The notes under the pieces are model-generated. The model saw only the letters and a program-made list of their open reading frames with translations. It was not told the DNA's origin and did no database searches. A stretch of DNA of 64,000 nucleotides, taken from Alistipes sp. GTDB lineage: Bacteria > Bacteroidota > Bacteroidia > Bacteroidales > Rikenellaceae. The stretch covers positions 124,001-188,000 of the forward strand of contig NZ_JAHHQJ010000005.1 in assembly GCF_020026455.1 (NCBI RefSeq). Direction: 5' to 3'. Shown here piece after piece: positions 33,398 to 42,359 of the stretch (positions within the stretch are counted from its first letter, which is position 1; each line of letters starts with the position of its first letter). Position numbers and translations under genes: made by a program.

Positions 33398-34204
33398 ATG
33401 GCAAGCAAGATTCTGTACGTGTGTCAGGAGATCACCCCCTATCTTCCAGAAACGGAGGGTTCCCGGCTTTGCCGTGCACTGACGCAGGCAATGCAGGAAC
33501 GCGGGAACGAGATCCGTACGTTCATGCCCCGCTACGGCTGTATCAACGAGCGCAGGCACCAGTTGCATGAGGTGATCCGACTCTCGGGCATGAACCTCAT
33601 CATCGACGACAACGACCACCAGCTGATCATCAAGGTGGCATCGATACCCGCAGCACGCGTACAGATTTATTTCATCGACAACGACGACTACTTCTCGCGC
33701 AAGGCGGTGCTGACCGACGGCGCGGACAACTACTTCCAGGACAACGACGAACGGGCCATATTTTTCGCCCGGGGCGTATTGGAAACGGTCAAGAAACTGC
33801 GCTGGACCCCGACGATCGTCCACTGCCACGGCTGGTTCACGGCCGTGATCCCCGTATACCTGAAACGGGTATTCGCCGACGACCCGATCTTCCGCGACGT
33901 GAAGGTCGTCGTGTCGCTCTACGGCGACGGATTCTCCGGGGAACTCGACCCCGGATTCGGCGCCAAGATCGCCGGCGAAGGCGTCAAGGACAAAAATCTT
34001 GCGATTCTCGACGCTCCGTCATACGAAAACCTCTGCCGGTTCGTTATGGAATATGCCGACGGAGTGGTTGCGGCTTCCCCGGACGTCGACCCCAAAGTGT
34101 TGGACATCGCCCGCGCAAGCGGAAAGCGGATGCTCGAATACCAATCGCCCGAGGCTGAGGACTTTTTCGATAATTACAACCGATTCTATGAAGCGATTCA
34201 ATAA
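33398..34204 (+). CDS. Half-length glycogen/starch synthase-like protein (GT5 N-terminal domain only)
   Basis: A 268-residue protein like the N-terminal Rossmann domain of glycogen synthase: ILYVCQEITPY, a RTFMPRYGCINERRHQLHEVIR segment and HCHGWFTAVIPVYLK correspond to the GT5 fold. The C-terminal sugar-nucleotide domain is absent (full GlgA is about 480 residues). The ADP-glucose-binding K-x-G-G-L motif is replaced by ETEGSRL. I infer a non-catalytic or repurposed protein. A homologue of this length is usual in Bacteroidota beside DUF4270, as here, so it is a family rather than a fresh truncation. Confidence 0.8.
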   Translation: MASKILYVCQEITPYLPETEGSRLCRALTQAMQERGNEIRTFMPRYGCINERRHQLHEVIRLSGMNLIIDDNDHQLIIKVASIPAARVQIYFIDNDDYFSRKAVLTDGADNYFQDNDERAIFFARGVLETVKKLRWTPTIVHCHGWFTAVIPVYLKRVFADDPIFRDVKVVVSLYGDGFSGELDPGFGAKIAGEGVKDKNLAILDAPSYENLCRFVMEYADGVVAASPDVDPKVLDIARASGKRMLEYQSPEAEDFFDNYNRFYEAIQ

Positions 34205-35858
34205 TTTCCGCCGCATGCTGCTCCCCGTTGCAGCCCTGGCCGCCACGACAGGACTGACCCTCGGGGGTTGTACCAAGGTGGACGACACGCTGGGCGGAAA
34301 CCTCGTCCCCGACAACCAGCAGATGAGGGCAGGATACGTTCAGCTCCCCCGGGACGGAGAACTCAACCCCAGGAAATATGTCGAAACCCGGCTGTTTCAG
34401 ACCGATTCGATCATCAGTTCGAACATCTCCTACGGCTACATGGGTTCGATGTTCAACGACACGCTGGGACGCCGCTCCGCGGGATTCCTGTCGCAGATGA
34501 TCAGCTACTACAAGGTCGACGAGGGGTATTTCGCCGACAAGCCGATCTTCGACTCGGCGCAGATCCTGCTCAAGGTGACCAGTTTCGGCCGCGACACGCT
34601 TACCCCCCAATCCTTCGCGGTCTACGAGGTCATCAGCAACAAATACCTCACCGAGAAGCCCATAGCGCCCAAAAAATCGCAGCGCGACTCGACTTTCTAC
34701 CTCAATTTCGACCCCGTGGCGGCAGGTGTTTACAATCCCGACGAGCCGCTCTTCACCTTTACGCTCGGCGGCGATGGGAAATATCCCTCGACCACACCGG
34801 CCGTGACGCTGGAGCCGACCGAAGCGGGCAAGAAATACATCCGCCGCCTGATGCTTCAGGAGGGCAAGTATGCCGGCGACTATTCGATCTACAGCGCCGA
34901 AAAGCTGGAATCCTGGGTCGAGGAGTTCCGGGGTCTCTACATCGCCCCGAACCCCCAGAAGCCACTCGCCAAGTCCGATAACGGGACGATCTTCGCAACG
35001 GACCTCACCTATTCGGGCCTGTCGGTCTACGGACGCACCCGCGTGAAGGAAGATCCCTCGCTGATCAAGGATACGATCCGCATGATCTACTACTTCTACG
35101 AGGAGCGTGCGGCATTCGGCAATGTCTCGGTGAACTGCATCAAGCACAACTACGAGGAGGCTACGAGCGCCAGGAAGATAAACATTGACGAAGCCCGCGA
35201 GACGGCCGAGAACAGACCCGAAAATCCCTTCGTCTATGTCGAGGGTATGGGCGGCGTGGTGACCGAGATGACCTTCAGCCCGGAGTTCTTCGCGGCACTG
35301 GAGGAAGAGATCGCCAAGGGAAATGCCGACAACAAGGACTTCAAAACCCTTGCCTTCAGCCAAGTTCGCATGTCGATCTACTTCAACGGCAGTGACTATA
35401 AATGGGAAAACGTGGCGGACGGAAGCATCGAGGACATCAAGAGGCTGACCGTGGAGATGAGCGCCGCACCGAGCCGGCTGGGTATGTACACCAACTACAA
35501 GATGCTGACCCCGATTTCGGATTACGCCTATACCTACGAGCAGAACTACGGCTCTTCGATGACGCTCGCCTACAACGGCCGGATCAACCGCAGCCGCGGC
35601 TGCTACGTAATGGACATCACGGGATACATGCAGCAGCTCTGGAACAGTTATATGGAAGCCAAGGCGGATGCGGGCGGAGAGGTTGCCAAGATCGACTGGG
35701 ACAAAGTCGAAAACCGCTCGATATACATCGGTCCCGAAGCATACAGCCTCTACACGACCTCGTTCGGCGTGTTGCAGGGCATGTCGACAGAGCCCGGGGC
35801 GGACGAACAGAACAACGCCCCGATACGCTTCAGTATGGCATACAACCTGATCAAGTAA
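34188..35858 (+). CDS. DUF4270 family lipoprotein
   Basis: A 556-residue secreted lipoprotein with the lipobox LTLGGC at about residues 23-28. DUF4270 features are the early KVDDTLGGNLVP segment, repeated FDSAQILLKV-type strands, and a C-terminal block RSIYIGPEAYSLYTTSFGVLQG. The family occurs in Bacteroidota and its function is unknown; Asp/Tyr-rich strands suggest an extracellular beta-rich fold. The ATG at 34188 overlaps the GlgA-like gene by 17 bp, so the two are coupled. Confidence 0.85.
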   Translation: MKRFNNFRRMLLPVAALAATTGLTLGGCTKVDDTLGGNLVPDNQQMRAGYVQLPRDGELNPRKYVETRLFQTDSIISSNISYGYMGSMFNDTLGRRSAGFLSQMISYYKVDEGYFADKPIFDSAQILLKVTSFGRDTLTPQSFAVYEVISNKYLTEKPIAPKKSQRDSTFYLNFDPVAAGVYNPDEPLFTFTLGGDGKYPSTTPAVTLEPTEAGKKYIRRLMLQEGKYAGDYSIYSAEKLESWVEEFRGLYIAPNPQKPLAKSDNGTIFATDLTYSGLSVYGRTRVKEDPSLIKDTIRMIYYFYEERAAFGNVSVNCIKHNYEEATSARKINIDEARETAENRPENPFVYVEGMGGVVTEMTFSPEFFAALEEEIAKGNADNKDFKTLAFSQVRMSIYFNGSDYKWENVADGSIEDIKRLTVEMSAAPSRLGMYTNYKMLTPISDYAYTYEQNYGSSMTLAYNGRINRSRGCYVMDITGYMQQLWNSYMEAKADAGGEVAKIDWDKVENRSIYIGPEAYSLYTTSFGVLQGMSTEPGADEQNNAPIRFSMAYNLIK

Positions 35859-35881
35859 ACAACAGATAAAACCTCTTGCGG

Positions 35882-35910
35882 AACCTAAGTGTAATGCTTA
35901 GGTTTTCGCT
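35882..35910 (+). terminator. Terminator after DUF4270
   Basis: An 8-bp stem (AACCTAAG with CTTAGGTT) and a 7-nt loop followed by TTCGCTTTT, 24 bp after the stop codon. Confidence 0.75.
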
Positions 35911-35937
35911 TTTCTGAAAAAGCCATCAAAAACAGCT

Positions 35938-38235
35938 ATGCAGGAAAATTTAGTGATCGTAGAGTCCCCCGCCAAGGCCAAGACCATAGAGAAGTTTCTC
36001 GGCAAGGACTTTATCGTAAAATCAAGCTTCGGACACATCCGCGACCTTGCCAAGAAGGATCTCGGCATCAATATCGGCGAAGGCTACAAGCCCGTATACG
36101 AAATCCCGAGCGACAAGAAGAAAGTGGTCGACGAACTCACCAAGCTGGCCAAGTCGAAAACCGTATGGCTCGCATCCGATGAGGACCGCGAAGGAGAAGC
36201 CATCGCATGGCACCTGACCGAAGTGTTGGGTCTCCCCGTCGACCAGACCAAGCGCATCGTCTTCCACGAAATCACCAAGCGGGCGATTCTGGAAGCCATC
36301 GAGAAGCCGCGCACGGTGAACATGGATCTGGTCAATGCACAGCAGGCACGACGCATCCTCGACCGGCTGGTCGGCTTCGAGCTGTCGCCGGTACTGTGGA
36401 AGAAGGTACGTCCGGCGCTGTCGGCTGGCCGCGTGCAGTCGGTCGCCGTACGACTGATCGTGGAGCGCGAGCGCGAGATCATCGCCTTCCGCTCGGCAGC
36501 CTATTTCCGCGTCGTGGCACAGTTCTACGCCGCCGGAGATCCGGAGAAGACGCTCTTCAAGGCCGAACTCTCGTCGCGCTTCGAGACCCGGGCGCAGGCG
36601 GAAAACTTCCTGCAAAGCTGCATCGGCGCCACATTCACGGTGGCCAAGGCCGAGGAGAAACCCGCACAGCGCTACCCCGCACCGCCGTTCACAACCTCGA
36701 CGCTCCAGCAGGAGGCCGGCCGCAAGCTGGGCATGTCCGTATCGCAGACGATGTCCGTCGCGCAGCACCTCTACGAGCAGGGTCTGATCACCTACATGCG
36801 TACCGACTCGGTGAACCTCTCGCAGCAGGCGCTGGCCCAGTGCAAGGAGGAGATCACGAAACTCTACGGCGAGAAATATTCGCGCTGGTTCAACTACAAG
36901 ACCAAGACCAAAGGCGCACAGGAGGCTCACGAGGCCATCCGTCCGTCGTACATTGAGCGCCAGGAGATCGAAGGCACGCCCGCCGAGAAAAAGCTCTACG
37001 ACCTGATCTGGAAACGCACGGTCGCCTCGCAGATGGTCTGCGCCGAATTGGACCGCACGACCATCACCATCGACATGTCGGGAAGTTCGAACCAGTTCGT
37101 CGCACAGGGCGAAGTAGTCCGGTTCGACGGATTCCTGCGCCTCTACTCCGAATCCACGGACGACGACCAGGCCACCGAGAGCGGCGAGGGACTGCTGCCC
37201 AAACTCACGGCAGGCGATCAGGTCCTCCCGTCGCAGATCACCGCCACGGAGCGCTTCACATCGGCTCCGGCACGCTATAACGAGGCCTCGCTCGTCAAAC
37301 GCCTCGAGGAGCTGGGCATCGGCCGTCCTTCGACCTATGCCCCGACGATCACCACGATCATCAACCGCGGCTATGTCGTCAAGCAGAACAGGGACGGGCA
37401 GAAACGCAACTACACACAACTGACGCTCACGGGCGAAAAAATCGCCTCGAAGAGTCTCTCGGAAAACTACGGCAAGGAGAAAAACCGCCTTTCGCCGACC
37501 GACATCGGCATGGTGGTCAACGACTACCTGGAGGAGCAGTTCGGACCGATCATCGACTACAACTTCACGGCCAGCGTGGAGAAGGAGTTCGACCGCATCG
37601 CCGAGGGTGACATCACCTGGGACAAGATGATCGACGAGTTCTACGGCCCCTTCCACAAGATGGTCGATTCGGCCATCACGACACAGACCGCCAAAACTCG
37701 CGAAGTCCGCATTCTGGGCAACGACCCCAAGACAGGGCACATCGTGAAGGCGCGCATCGGCCGTTACGGCCCGATGGTTGAGATCGAAGGGAACGAAGGC
37801 GAGAAGGGACGCTTCGCGTCGCTCAAGAAGGGACAGCTGATCGAGTCGATCACGCTCGAAGAGGCTCTGGAGCTTTTTGCCCTACCCCGCGATCTGGGAC
37901 AGCTGGACGGAGACATACTGACCGTCGGCATCGGCAAATACGGCCCCTACGTGCGCTACGGAAAGTCGTTCGCGTCGCTGGCCAAGACCGACGACCCCTA
38001 CACGATCGGTTACGACCGCGCCGTGGAGATCGTCCGCGCACATCAGGCAGCTGCAGTTGCAGCCAACACGCCGCTGAAAAGCTTCCCCGAGGATGTCGAC
38101 ATGCTCGTCAAGAACGGCCGCTACGGGCCCTACATCGCCTACAAGGGCAAGAACTACCGTCTGCCGAAGGGGGCGAAGCCCGAGGAGCTCACCCTCGACG
38201 AGTGTCTGAAGATCGTCGCGGGATCGAAGAAGTAA
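35938..38235 (+). CDS. topA: DNA topoisomerase I (type IA)
   Basis: A 765-residue topoisomerase that relaxes negative supercoils. The Toprim domain opens with VIVESPAKAKTIEKFLG and contains ASDEDREGEAIAWHL. The catalytic Tyr286 is in GLITYMRTDSVNLS. The C-terminal part has no zinc-finger Cys quartets but carries three repeats of the R/K-Y-G-P-x-V/I type (near residues 606, 661 and 728), the zinc-free C-terminal domain common in Bacteroidota. It follows a terminator and presumably has its own promoter, which I could not identify. Confidence 0.95.
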   Translation: MQENLVIVESPAKAKTIEKFLGKDFIVKSSFGHIRDLAKKDLGINIGEGYKPVYEIPSDKKKVVDELTKLAKSKTVWLASDEDREGEAIAWHLTEVLGLPVDQTKRIVFHEITKRAILEAIEKPRTVNMDLVNAQQARRILDRLVGFELSPVLWKKVRPALSAGRVQSVAVRLIVEREREIIAFRSAAYFRVVAQFYAAGDPEKTLFKAELSSRFETRAQAENFLQSCIGATFTVAKAEEKPAQRYPAPPFTTSTLQQEAGRKLGMSVSQTMSVAQHLYEQGLITYMRTDSVNLSQQALAQCKEEITKLYGEKYSRWFNYKTKTKGAQEAHEAIRPSYIERQEIEGTPAEKKLYDLIWKRTVASQMVCAELDRTTITIDMSGSSNQFVAQGEVVRFDGFLRLYSESTDDDQATESGEGLLPKLTAGDQVLPSQITATERFTSAPARYNEASLVKRLEELGIGRPSTYAPTITTIINRGYVVKQNRDGQKRNYTQLTLTGEKIASKSLSENYGKEKNRLSPTDIGMVVNDYLEEQFGPIIDYNFTASVEKEFDRIAEGDITWDKMIDEFYGPFHKMVDSAITTQTAKTREVRILGNDPKTGHIVKARIGRYGPMVEIEGNEGEKGRFASLKKGQLIESITLEEALELFALPRDLGQLDGDILTVGIGKYGPYVRYGKSFASLAKTDDPYTIGYDRAVEIVRAHQAAAVAANTPLKSFPEDVDMLVKNGRYGPYIAYKGKNYRLPKGAKPEELTLDECLKIVAGSKK

Positions 38236-38408
38236 CCGCCCCGGACAGCCGGGGAGGGTCCGTTGCAAAACAAACGGAGGAGGGCACCCCGAAACAAAGG
38301 GACGGGAGTCCGTCCCGAGATACAAGGGTCTGACGGCAAAACGGGAAAACACTCCGGGACAGCCAAACGGCCCGCAGAAAAAAGCAAACACCTAAAACCA
38401 AACAATTG

Positions 38409-39617
38409 ATGAAGAAAATGATTCTCGCCGCATTCGCGCTCTGCTACGCATTCGGAGCCGCGGCACAAACGCCCGACACGGCAGCCCGCGAAGGCTACCG
38501 TTTCACCGATGTCAATATCCTGCCCGTCACCCCGGTCAAGGATCAGAGCCGCAGCGGAACCTGCTGGTGCTACTCGACCCTCTCGTTCCTCGAAAGCGAA
38601 ATCCTCCGCGCCGGAGGTCCCGAACTGGACCTTTCGGAGATGTGGATCGTGCGCAACATCTACTTTGAGAAGGCCGTGAAATACGTCCGTCTGCACGGAT
38701 TTCTGAACCTCGCCGTCGGCGGACAGGCCCACGACGTGCTGCACGGCATCGAGGCCTACGGCATTGTCCCCGAGGAGGCCTATCCGGGACTGAACTACGG
38801 CTATGACAAGCCCAATTTCGACGAGATCGACGCGGTGATCAAGTCCTATGCCGACGCGGTGATCCAGGCCGGCCAGAAGCGCAGCGAAAGCCGCCTTACA
38901 ACGGCCTGGCAGGCCGGGTTGAACGGCATCCTCGACGCCTACTTCGGCCCGAGACCCGAAAAGTTCACCTATCAGGGCAAGGAATACACCCCGGCGTCGT
39001 TCGCCGCGTCGCTGCAGATCGACCTCGACGAATACATCGAGTTCTCGTCGTTCACACACCACCCCTTCTACACGAAGTTCGCCATGGAGGTCCCCGACAA
39101 CTGGAATTGGGACAAGGTCTGGAACGTGCCTCTGGACGAGTTCATGCAGATCATCGACAACTCGCTGAAGGAGGGATACACGGTTTCGTGGGGAACCGAC
39201 GTGAGCGAGAAGGGATTCAGCCGCACCAAAGGTCTGGGCATCATCCCTGAGGCCAACCTCGAAGGCATGCAAGGAACCGAAGCCGAGAAGTGGGGCAAAC
39301 TCACCCAGAAGGAGAAGGACGAGGCGCTCTACAAGTTCGACAAACCCGGCAAGGAGCGCACCATCACGCAGGAGCTCCGCCAGGAGGGATACGACAACTA
39401 CGAGACCACCGACGACCACGGCATGCAAATCGTGGGCACGGCGACCGACCAGAACGGAACGCCCTACTACAAAGTCAAGAATTCGTGGAATACCTCGGGC
39501 CCCTATGAGGGATACTGGTATTTCTCGCGCCCGTTCGTCGCCTACAAGACGATGACCGTGCTGGTCAACAGAAACGCCGTACCCAAGGAGATTCTCCGAA
39601 AAATCGACGTCAAATAG
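38409..39617 (+). CDS. Secreted C1-family cysteine peptidase (bleomycin hydrolase/aminopeptidase C-like)
   Basis: A 402-residue protein with an N-terminal signal peptide (cleavage near AAAQ, residue 20), so periplasmic or exported. The papain-fold catalytic set is intact: Gln46 and Cys52 in QSRSGTCWCYSTLSFLESE, His in DDHGMQIVGTA and Asn in YYKVKNSWNTSG. Size and the large insertion between Cys and His fit C1B (aminopeptidase C) enzymes. It begins 173 bp after topA and ends at a good terminator. A TTG just before ATG 38409 is not needed. Confidence 0.9.
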   Translation: MKKMILAAFALCYAFGAAAQTPDTAAREGYRFTDVNILPVTPVKDQSRSGTCWCYSTLSFLESEILRAGGPELDLSEMWIVRNIYFEKAVKYVRLHGFLNLAVGGQAHDVLHGIEAYGIVPEEAYPGLNYGYDKPNFDEIDAVIKSYADAVIQAGQKRSESRLTTAWQAGLNGILDAYFGPRPEKFTYQGKEYTPASFAASLQIDLDEYIEFSSFTHHPFYTKFAMEVPDNWNWDKVWNVPLDEFMQIIDNSLKEGYTVSWGTDVSEKGFSRTKGLGIIPEANLEGMQGTEAEKWGKLTQKEKDEALYKFDKPGKERTITQELRQEGYDNYETTDDHGMQIVGTATDQNGTPYYKVKNSWNTSGPYEGYWYFSRPFVAYKTMTVLVNRNAVPKEILRKIDVK

Positions 39618-39640
39618 GGGCACGACCCCCTCAACGACAA

Positions 39641-39670
39641 GACAGCCCGGCTTTTGCAAGCCGGGCTGTC
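39641..39670. terminator. Hairpin between the C1 peptidase and the 25-codon gene
   Basis: A perfect 13-bp stem (GACAGCCCGGCTT with AAGCCGGGCTGTC) closes a 4-nt loop and lies 23 bp after the peptidase stop. The T content is modest on both sides. It could end transcripts from either direction, including the small gene at 39715-39792. Confidence 0.75.
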
Positions 39671-39714
39671 CGTTTATCGAAGTTTAAGTTTTTAAGTCTA
39701 CCGAAAGGGAGATT

Positions 39715-39792
39715 TTACATCTCGCGCAGTTTGATGCTCTCTCCCAACATGATCAGGGCGGTACGGAACCACTCGTTAATCCTTGCTTTCAT
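39715..39792 (-). CDS. Probable 25-residue small protein of unknown function
   Basis: A 26-codon frame (ATG to TAA) on the bottom strand encodes a peptide beginning MKARINEWFRTALIMLGES and ending in KLREM. It is preceded by a near-perfect promoter, TTTG-N20-TACTTTTG at 39843-39874, giving a leader of about 45 nt. Hydrophobic residues recur at 3-4 spacing among K/R/E, so an amphipathic helix is plausible. A hairpin follows the stop. I do not recognise a family. The surrounding 600 bp holds no other convincing gene, which makes this the best explanation for the promoter. Confidence 0.5.
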   Translation of the reverse strand: MKARINEWFRTALIMLGESIKLREM

Positions 39793-40322
39793 ACTAAATA
39801 ATTTTAAATAATTCTTAAAATATTTTATCATTTAAGACGTGACAAAAGTAGTACGCGAAAACCAAACTTCCAAATATTTTATTAAGATTTTTTACAAAAT
39901 ATGTAAATTTTTTGAATAACATCTGAAATTTCGCTCTTCCCGCCCGGCTGAAGGAGGGCTCAAACAGCATACAACATATTAATTTACACACATTAAATTC
40001 ATACAGGGCGATTTTGCGAGGACAGACGGGGCAAAGATCCGAACCGACGGTAAAAAGTCTGCAAAAACGTGTGGTGGGGAATCCGGTCAGGGTCCAAACG
40101 CCCACACCAGCCTGCCCCGTCCGCTCCGGCAGAAACAACAGACCCGGTAGAGATGGGCCGCCGCCGGGCAGCATGGGGCGAAAAAACGCATCCAGGCAGG
40201 CCCGCACTCGGGGAACGTCGTTGCGGCGCTACGGGCTTAACGCGAGGCAATTGTCCGAATTGCCGCAAAAGTAGAATTTTGTACCCGTTTTGTTGCCACT
40301 TCCGGAGGTTGGAATTGTTCAT
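39793..40322. other. Long spacer of unknown content
   Basis: About 530 bp without a convincing protein gene. 39793-39990 is AT-rich and holds the promoter of the 25-codon gene. 39990-40260 is GC-rich with runs such as ACGGGGCAAAGATCCG. An inverted repeat GGCAATT/AATTGCC lies at 40247-40264. A bottom-strand TACTTTTG box (40265-40272) would send a transcript leftward across the GC-rich part, so an untranslated RNA is possible. I could not match it to SRP RNA, RNase P RNA, tmRNA or 6S RNA by eye. Confidence 0.4.
39843..39874 (-). promoter_or_regulatory. Promoter of the 25-codon gene
   Basis: Bottom strand: TTTG (39871-39874), 20 bp, TACTTTTG (39843-39850). This is one of the closest matches to the Bacteroidota consensus in the window. 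Confidence 0.75.
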
Positions 40323-40353
40323 TTTGTGCAACCGGAAATATTGGTTATCTTTG
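40323..40353 (+). promoter_or_regulatory. Promoter of the Omp85-like gene
   Basis: TTTG at 40323-40326 and TATCTTTG at 40346-40353, 19 bp apart; the ATG at 40378 is 24 bp after the box. Confidence 0.8.
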
Positions 40354-40377
40354 CTGACGAATCCGAGCTCCAAATAC

Positions 40378-41796
40378 ATGAAAAAGACCTGTTATCTTCT
40401 CCTCACCGCTCTGCTGACGATGGCCGCACTGCGCACGTCGGCCCAGAACACGGATACCTCGAAGGAGAATTTTCCATCGACTGAAGCTACGCTTTCGCAA
40501 ATCAGAGACGCCGAAGCGCATCCGAACGCCAAGCACGTCCGGATGGCCGACACTTCGGCCCTCACCGCCCCGGTGAAACGTCCGGGGCTGATCCGCCGCA
40601 TCATCGACTATTACAGCCGCTCGAACGTGGACCGCACCTTCGAAAAGAAAATCGACTGGAGCATCGCCCCGGGACCCAACTACTCCTCGGACGTAGGCTT
40701 CGGCATCGGATTCCTGCTGGCGGGCCTCTACCGGCTCGACCGCACCGACTCGGTAACCGCACCGTCGAACATTTCGATTTACGGCAACTTCACGACCGAG
40801 AAATTCGTGCTTCTGCGCTTCTCGGGCGACAATATCTACAACCACAACAAACAGCGTCTGAGCTACTCGGGGGCATTCGTCTATTTCCCGGGAGCCTTCT
40901 ACGGCGTGGGTTACAACGCCGGAAAGGAGGGATATGCACAGGATCTGACCACCACGATGGGACTCTTCCGCATCTCCTACTGCACATCGCTCATCGGCCG
41001 CTTCTACATCGGTGTAAGCGGTGGCATAGACTACACGGGAGCCAGATACAAAAGCACGGGAATGGTCGACTACATGAACCGCATCGACCGGGGCGAGATA
41101 GAAAAACCCGAAGGACAGATCGGCGAGTTGTACGACCTGTGGAAGGACGGCAACCGCTACGATCCCGAAAAACAGGATCCCTTCTCAAACTACATCGCCT
41201 TGACGGGCGACAAGCCCAACCCGTTCAACGCCAACGTCGGGCTCTTCGCCCAATACGACACGCGCGACGTGACGTTCAACGCCTCGAAAGGCATCTTCAT
41301 CAAGGCCGAGGCCAAGTGGTATCCCAAATGGCTGGGCAACACGCGCCGCACGTTCGGACGCTTCACGCTGACCTTCGACTTCTACCAGAAGCTCTGGAAA
41401 GGAGCCGTGCTGGCCTACGACCTCTATGCCGATGCCACGGCCGGAACCCCTTCGTGGCACATGTACGCCAAAATGGGCGGCATGGAACGCATGCGCGGCT
41501 ACTACGAGGGACGTTATCGGGATGAAAAACTGATCGAAACACAGATCGAACTGCGGCAGAAAATCTACCGCCGCCACGGAATCGTGGGATGGATCGGCGG
41601 CGGACAGGTCTGGGGAACGGATAAATTCCGCTGGGGAAACACGCTCTGCAGTTTTGGCTGCGGCTACCGCTTCGAATTCAAGAACCGCATGAACATCCGC
41701 CTCGACTACGGCTGGGGAGCGTTCGGCAACCGGAACCTGCCGTGGGACCGCAAACGATCCTCGGCATTCCTGTTCACTGCTTCGGAAGCATTCTAA
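40378..41796 (+). CDS. Outer-membrane beta-barrel protein, BamA/Omp85-like surface antigen
   Basis: A 472-residue exported protein (signal peptide about 1-22, ending near TSAQ). After a short linker the sequence from about residue 95 consists of amphipathic strands with many Tyr/Gly/Phe. It closes with NMRIRLDYGWGAFG-type strands resembling the end of an Omp85 barrel (DUF5982-like). No POTRA domains are apparent, so it is not BamA itself; export or insertion of a partner is only a guess. The gene ends in a 4-bp tail-to-tail overlap with the phosphopantetheinyl transferase gene. Confidence 0.72.
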   Translation: MKKTCYLLLTALLTMAALRTSAQNTDTSKENFPSTEATLSQIRDAEAHPNAKHVRMADTSALTAPVKRPGLIRRIIDYYSRSNVDRTFEKKIDWSIAPGPNYSSDVGFGIGFLLAGLYRLDRTDSVTAPSNISIYGNFTTEKFVLLRFSGDNIYNHNKQRLSYSGAFVYFPGAFYGVGYNAGKEGYAQDLTTTMGLFRISYCTSLIGRFYIGVSGGIDYTGARYKSTGMVDYMNRIDRGEIEKPEGQIGELYDLWKDGNRYDPEKQDPFSNYIALTGDKPNPFNANVGLFAQYDTRDVTFNASKGIFIKAEAKWYPKWLGNTRRTFGRFTLTFDFYQKLWKGAVLAYDLYADATAGTPSWHMYAKMGGMERMRGYYEGRYRDEKLIETQIELRQKIYRRHGIVGWIGGGQVWGTDKFRWGNTLCSFGCGYRFEFKNRMNIRLDYGWGAFGNRNLPWDRKRSSAFLFTASEAF

Positions 41797-42359
41797 AGGA
41801 TCGAGACAAGGATAAAACCGTCGTCCAAAGATACGGAGAGCCCGATCGGCTCTCCGTTTTCGATCTGCCCCGCGAGCGTCCCGGCGGCAAGATCGAGCCG
41901 CACGACGCGCAGATCCCTCCGGAAATTCAGCCCCCGGCGCCCGGCATACTTGTAGAGAGCCTCCTTGGCACACCAGACGATCCCCGGCAGAAGCGGATCG
42001 TCGGAAAGGGACGCCTCGTCAGGTGTCAGGAAGCGGTCCGCGGTGCGTCTGAAGTCGCGCGCAGCGGGTTCGATGTCCACGGCGCAGCGCTCCGCGGAGG
42101 CGCAGACCGCGACACGGCCGGCACAATGGGAGACGGAGATATGGACGGCGCGGTTCGTCAGCACCGGAGCGCCCAGCGGATCGTAGGCGATTGCGACGTC
42201 GGCACCCAATTCACGGCGCACCACGGCCCGCCAGGTGAGGAACTCGGCCCGGCGGCGTTCCGAAGCAAACCCGGCGGCCACGGCACGTTCCGCGGGAGTC
42301 GTCCACCGGTCCGACTCCTCGGCCGGGAGCAGCGGCGATGTCCACAGGGCCGGAATCAT
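41793..42359 (-). CDS. 4'-phosphopantetheinyl transferase superfamily protein
   Basis: A 188-residue Sfp-type transferase that loads phosphopantetheine on carrier proteins. The two Mg/CoA motifs are HISVSHCAGRVAVCAS...CAVDIEP (about 73-97) and VWCAKEALYKYAGRRG (about 128-143). The N-terminal half is Ala/Arg-rich and weakly conserved. The start overlaps the gldE stop (ATGA). The 3' end overlaps the convergent Omp85-like gene by 4 bp and contains that gene's terminator. Confidence 0.85.
   Translation of the reverse strand: MIPALWTSPLLPAEESDRWTTPAERAVAAGFASERRRAEFLTWRAVVRRELGADVAIAYDPLGAPVLTNRAVHISVSHCAGRVAVCASAERCAVDIEPAARDFRRTADRFLTPDEASLSDDPLLPGIVWCAKEALYKYAGRRGLNFRRDLRVVRLDLAAGTLAGQIENGEPIGLSVSLDDGFILVSIL
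41833..41859 (+). terminator. Terminator of the Omp85-like gene, inside the PPTase coding region
   Basis: A 9-bp stem (CGGAGAGCC with GGCTCTCCG) closes a 5-nt loop and is followed by TTTTC, 37 bp after the Omp85-like stop. On the other strand these bases encode part of the PPTase C terminus. Confidence 0.8.

Noticed and set aside
40090..40135. GGTCAGG...CCAGCC string reminiscent of the conserved loop of SRP RNA
   Set aside because: The GGAAGCAGCC half of the symmetric loop and its flanking pairing are missing.
39815..40207. 130-residue bottom-strand frame in the long spacer
   Set aside because: Mixed composition, Cys/Phe-rich without pattern, and the promoter for the 25-codon gene lies inside it; a non-coding RNA or nothing is more likely.
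41825..41832. TATCTTTG on the bottom strand inside the 3' end of the PPTase gene
   Set aside because: It would fire into the 3' end of the convergent gene with nothing to express; partly a by-product of the terminator hairpin.
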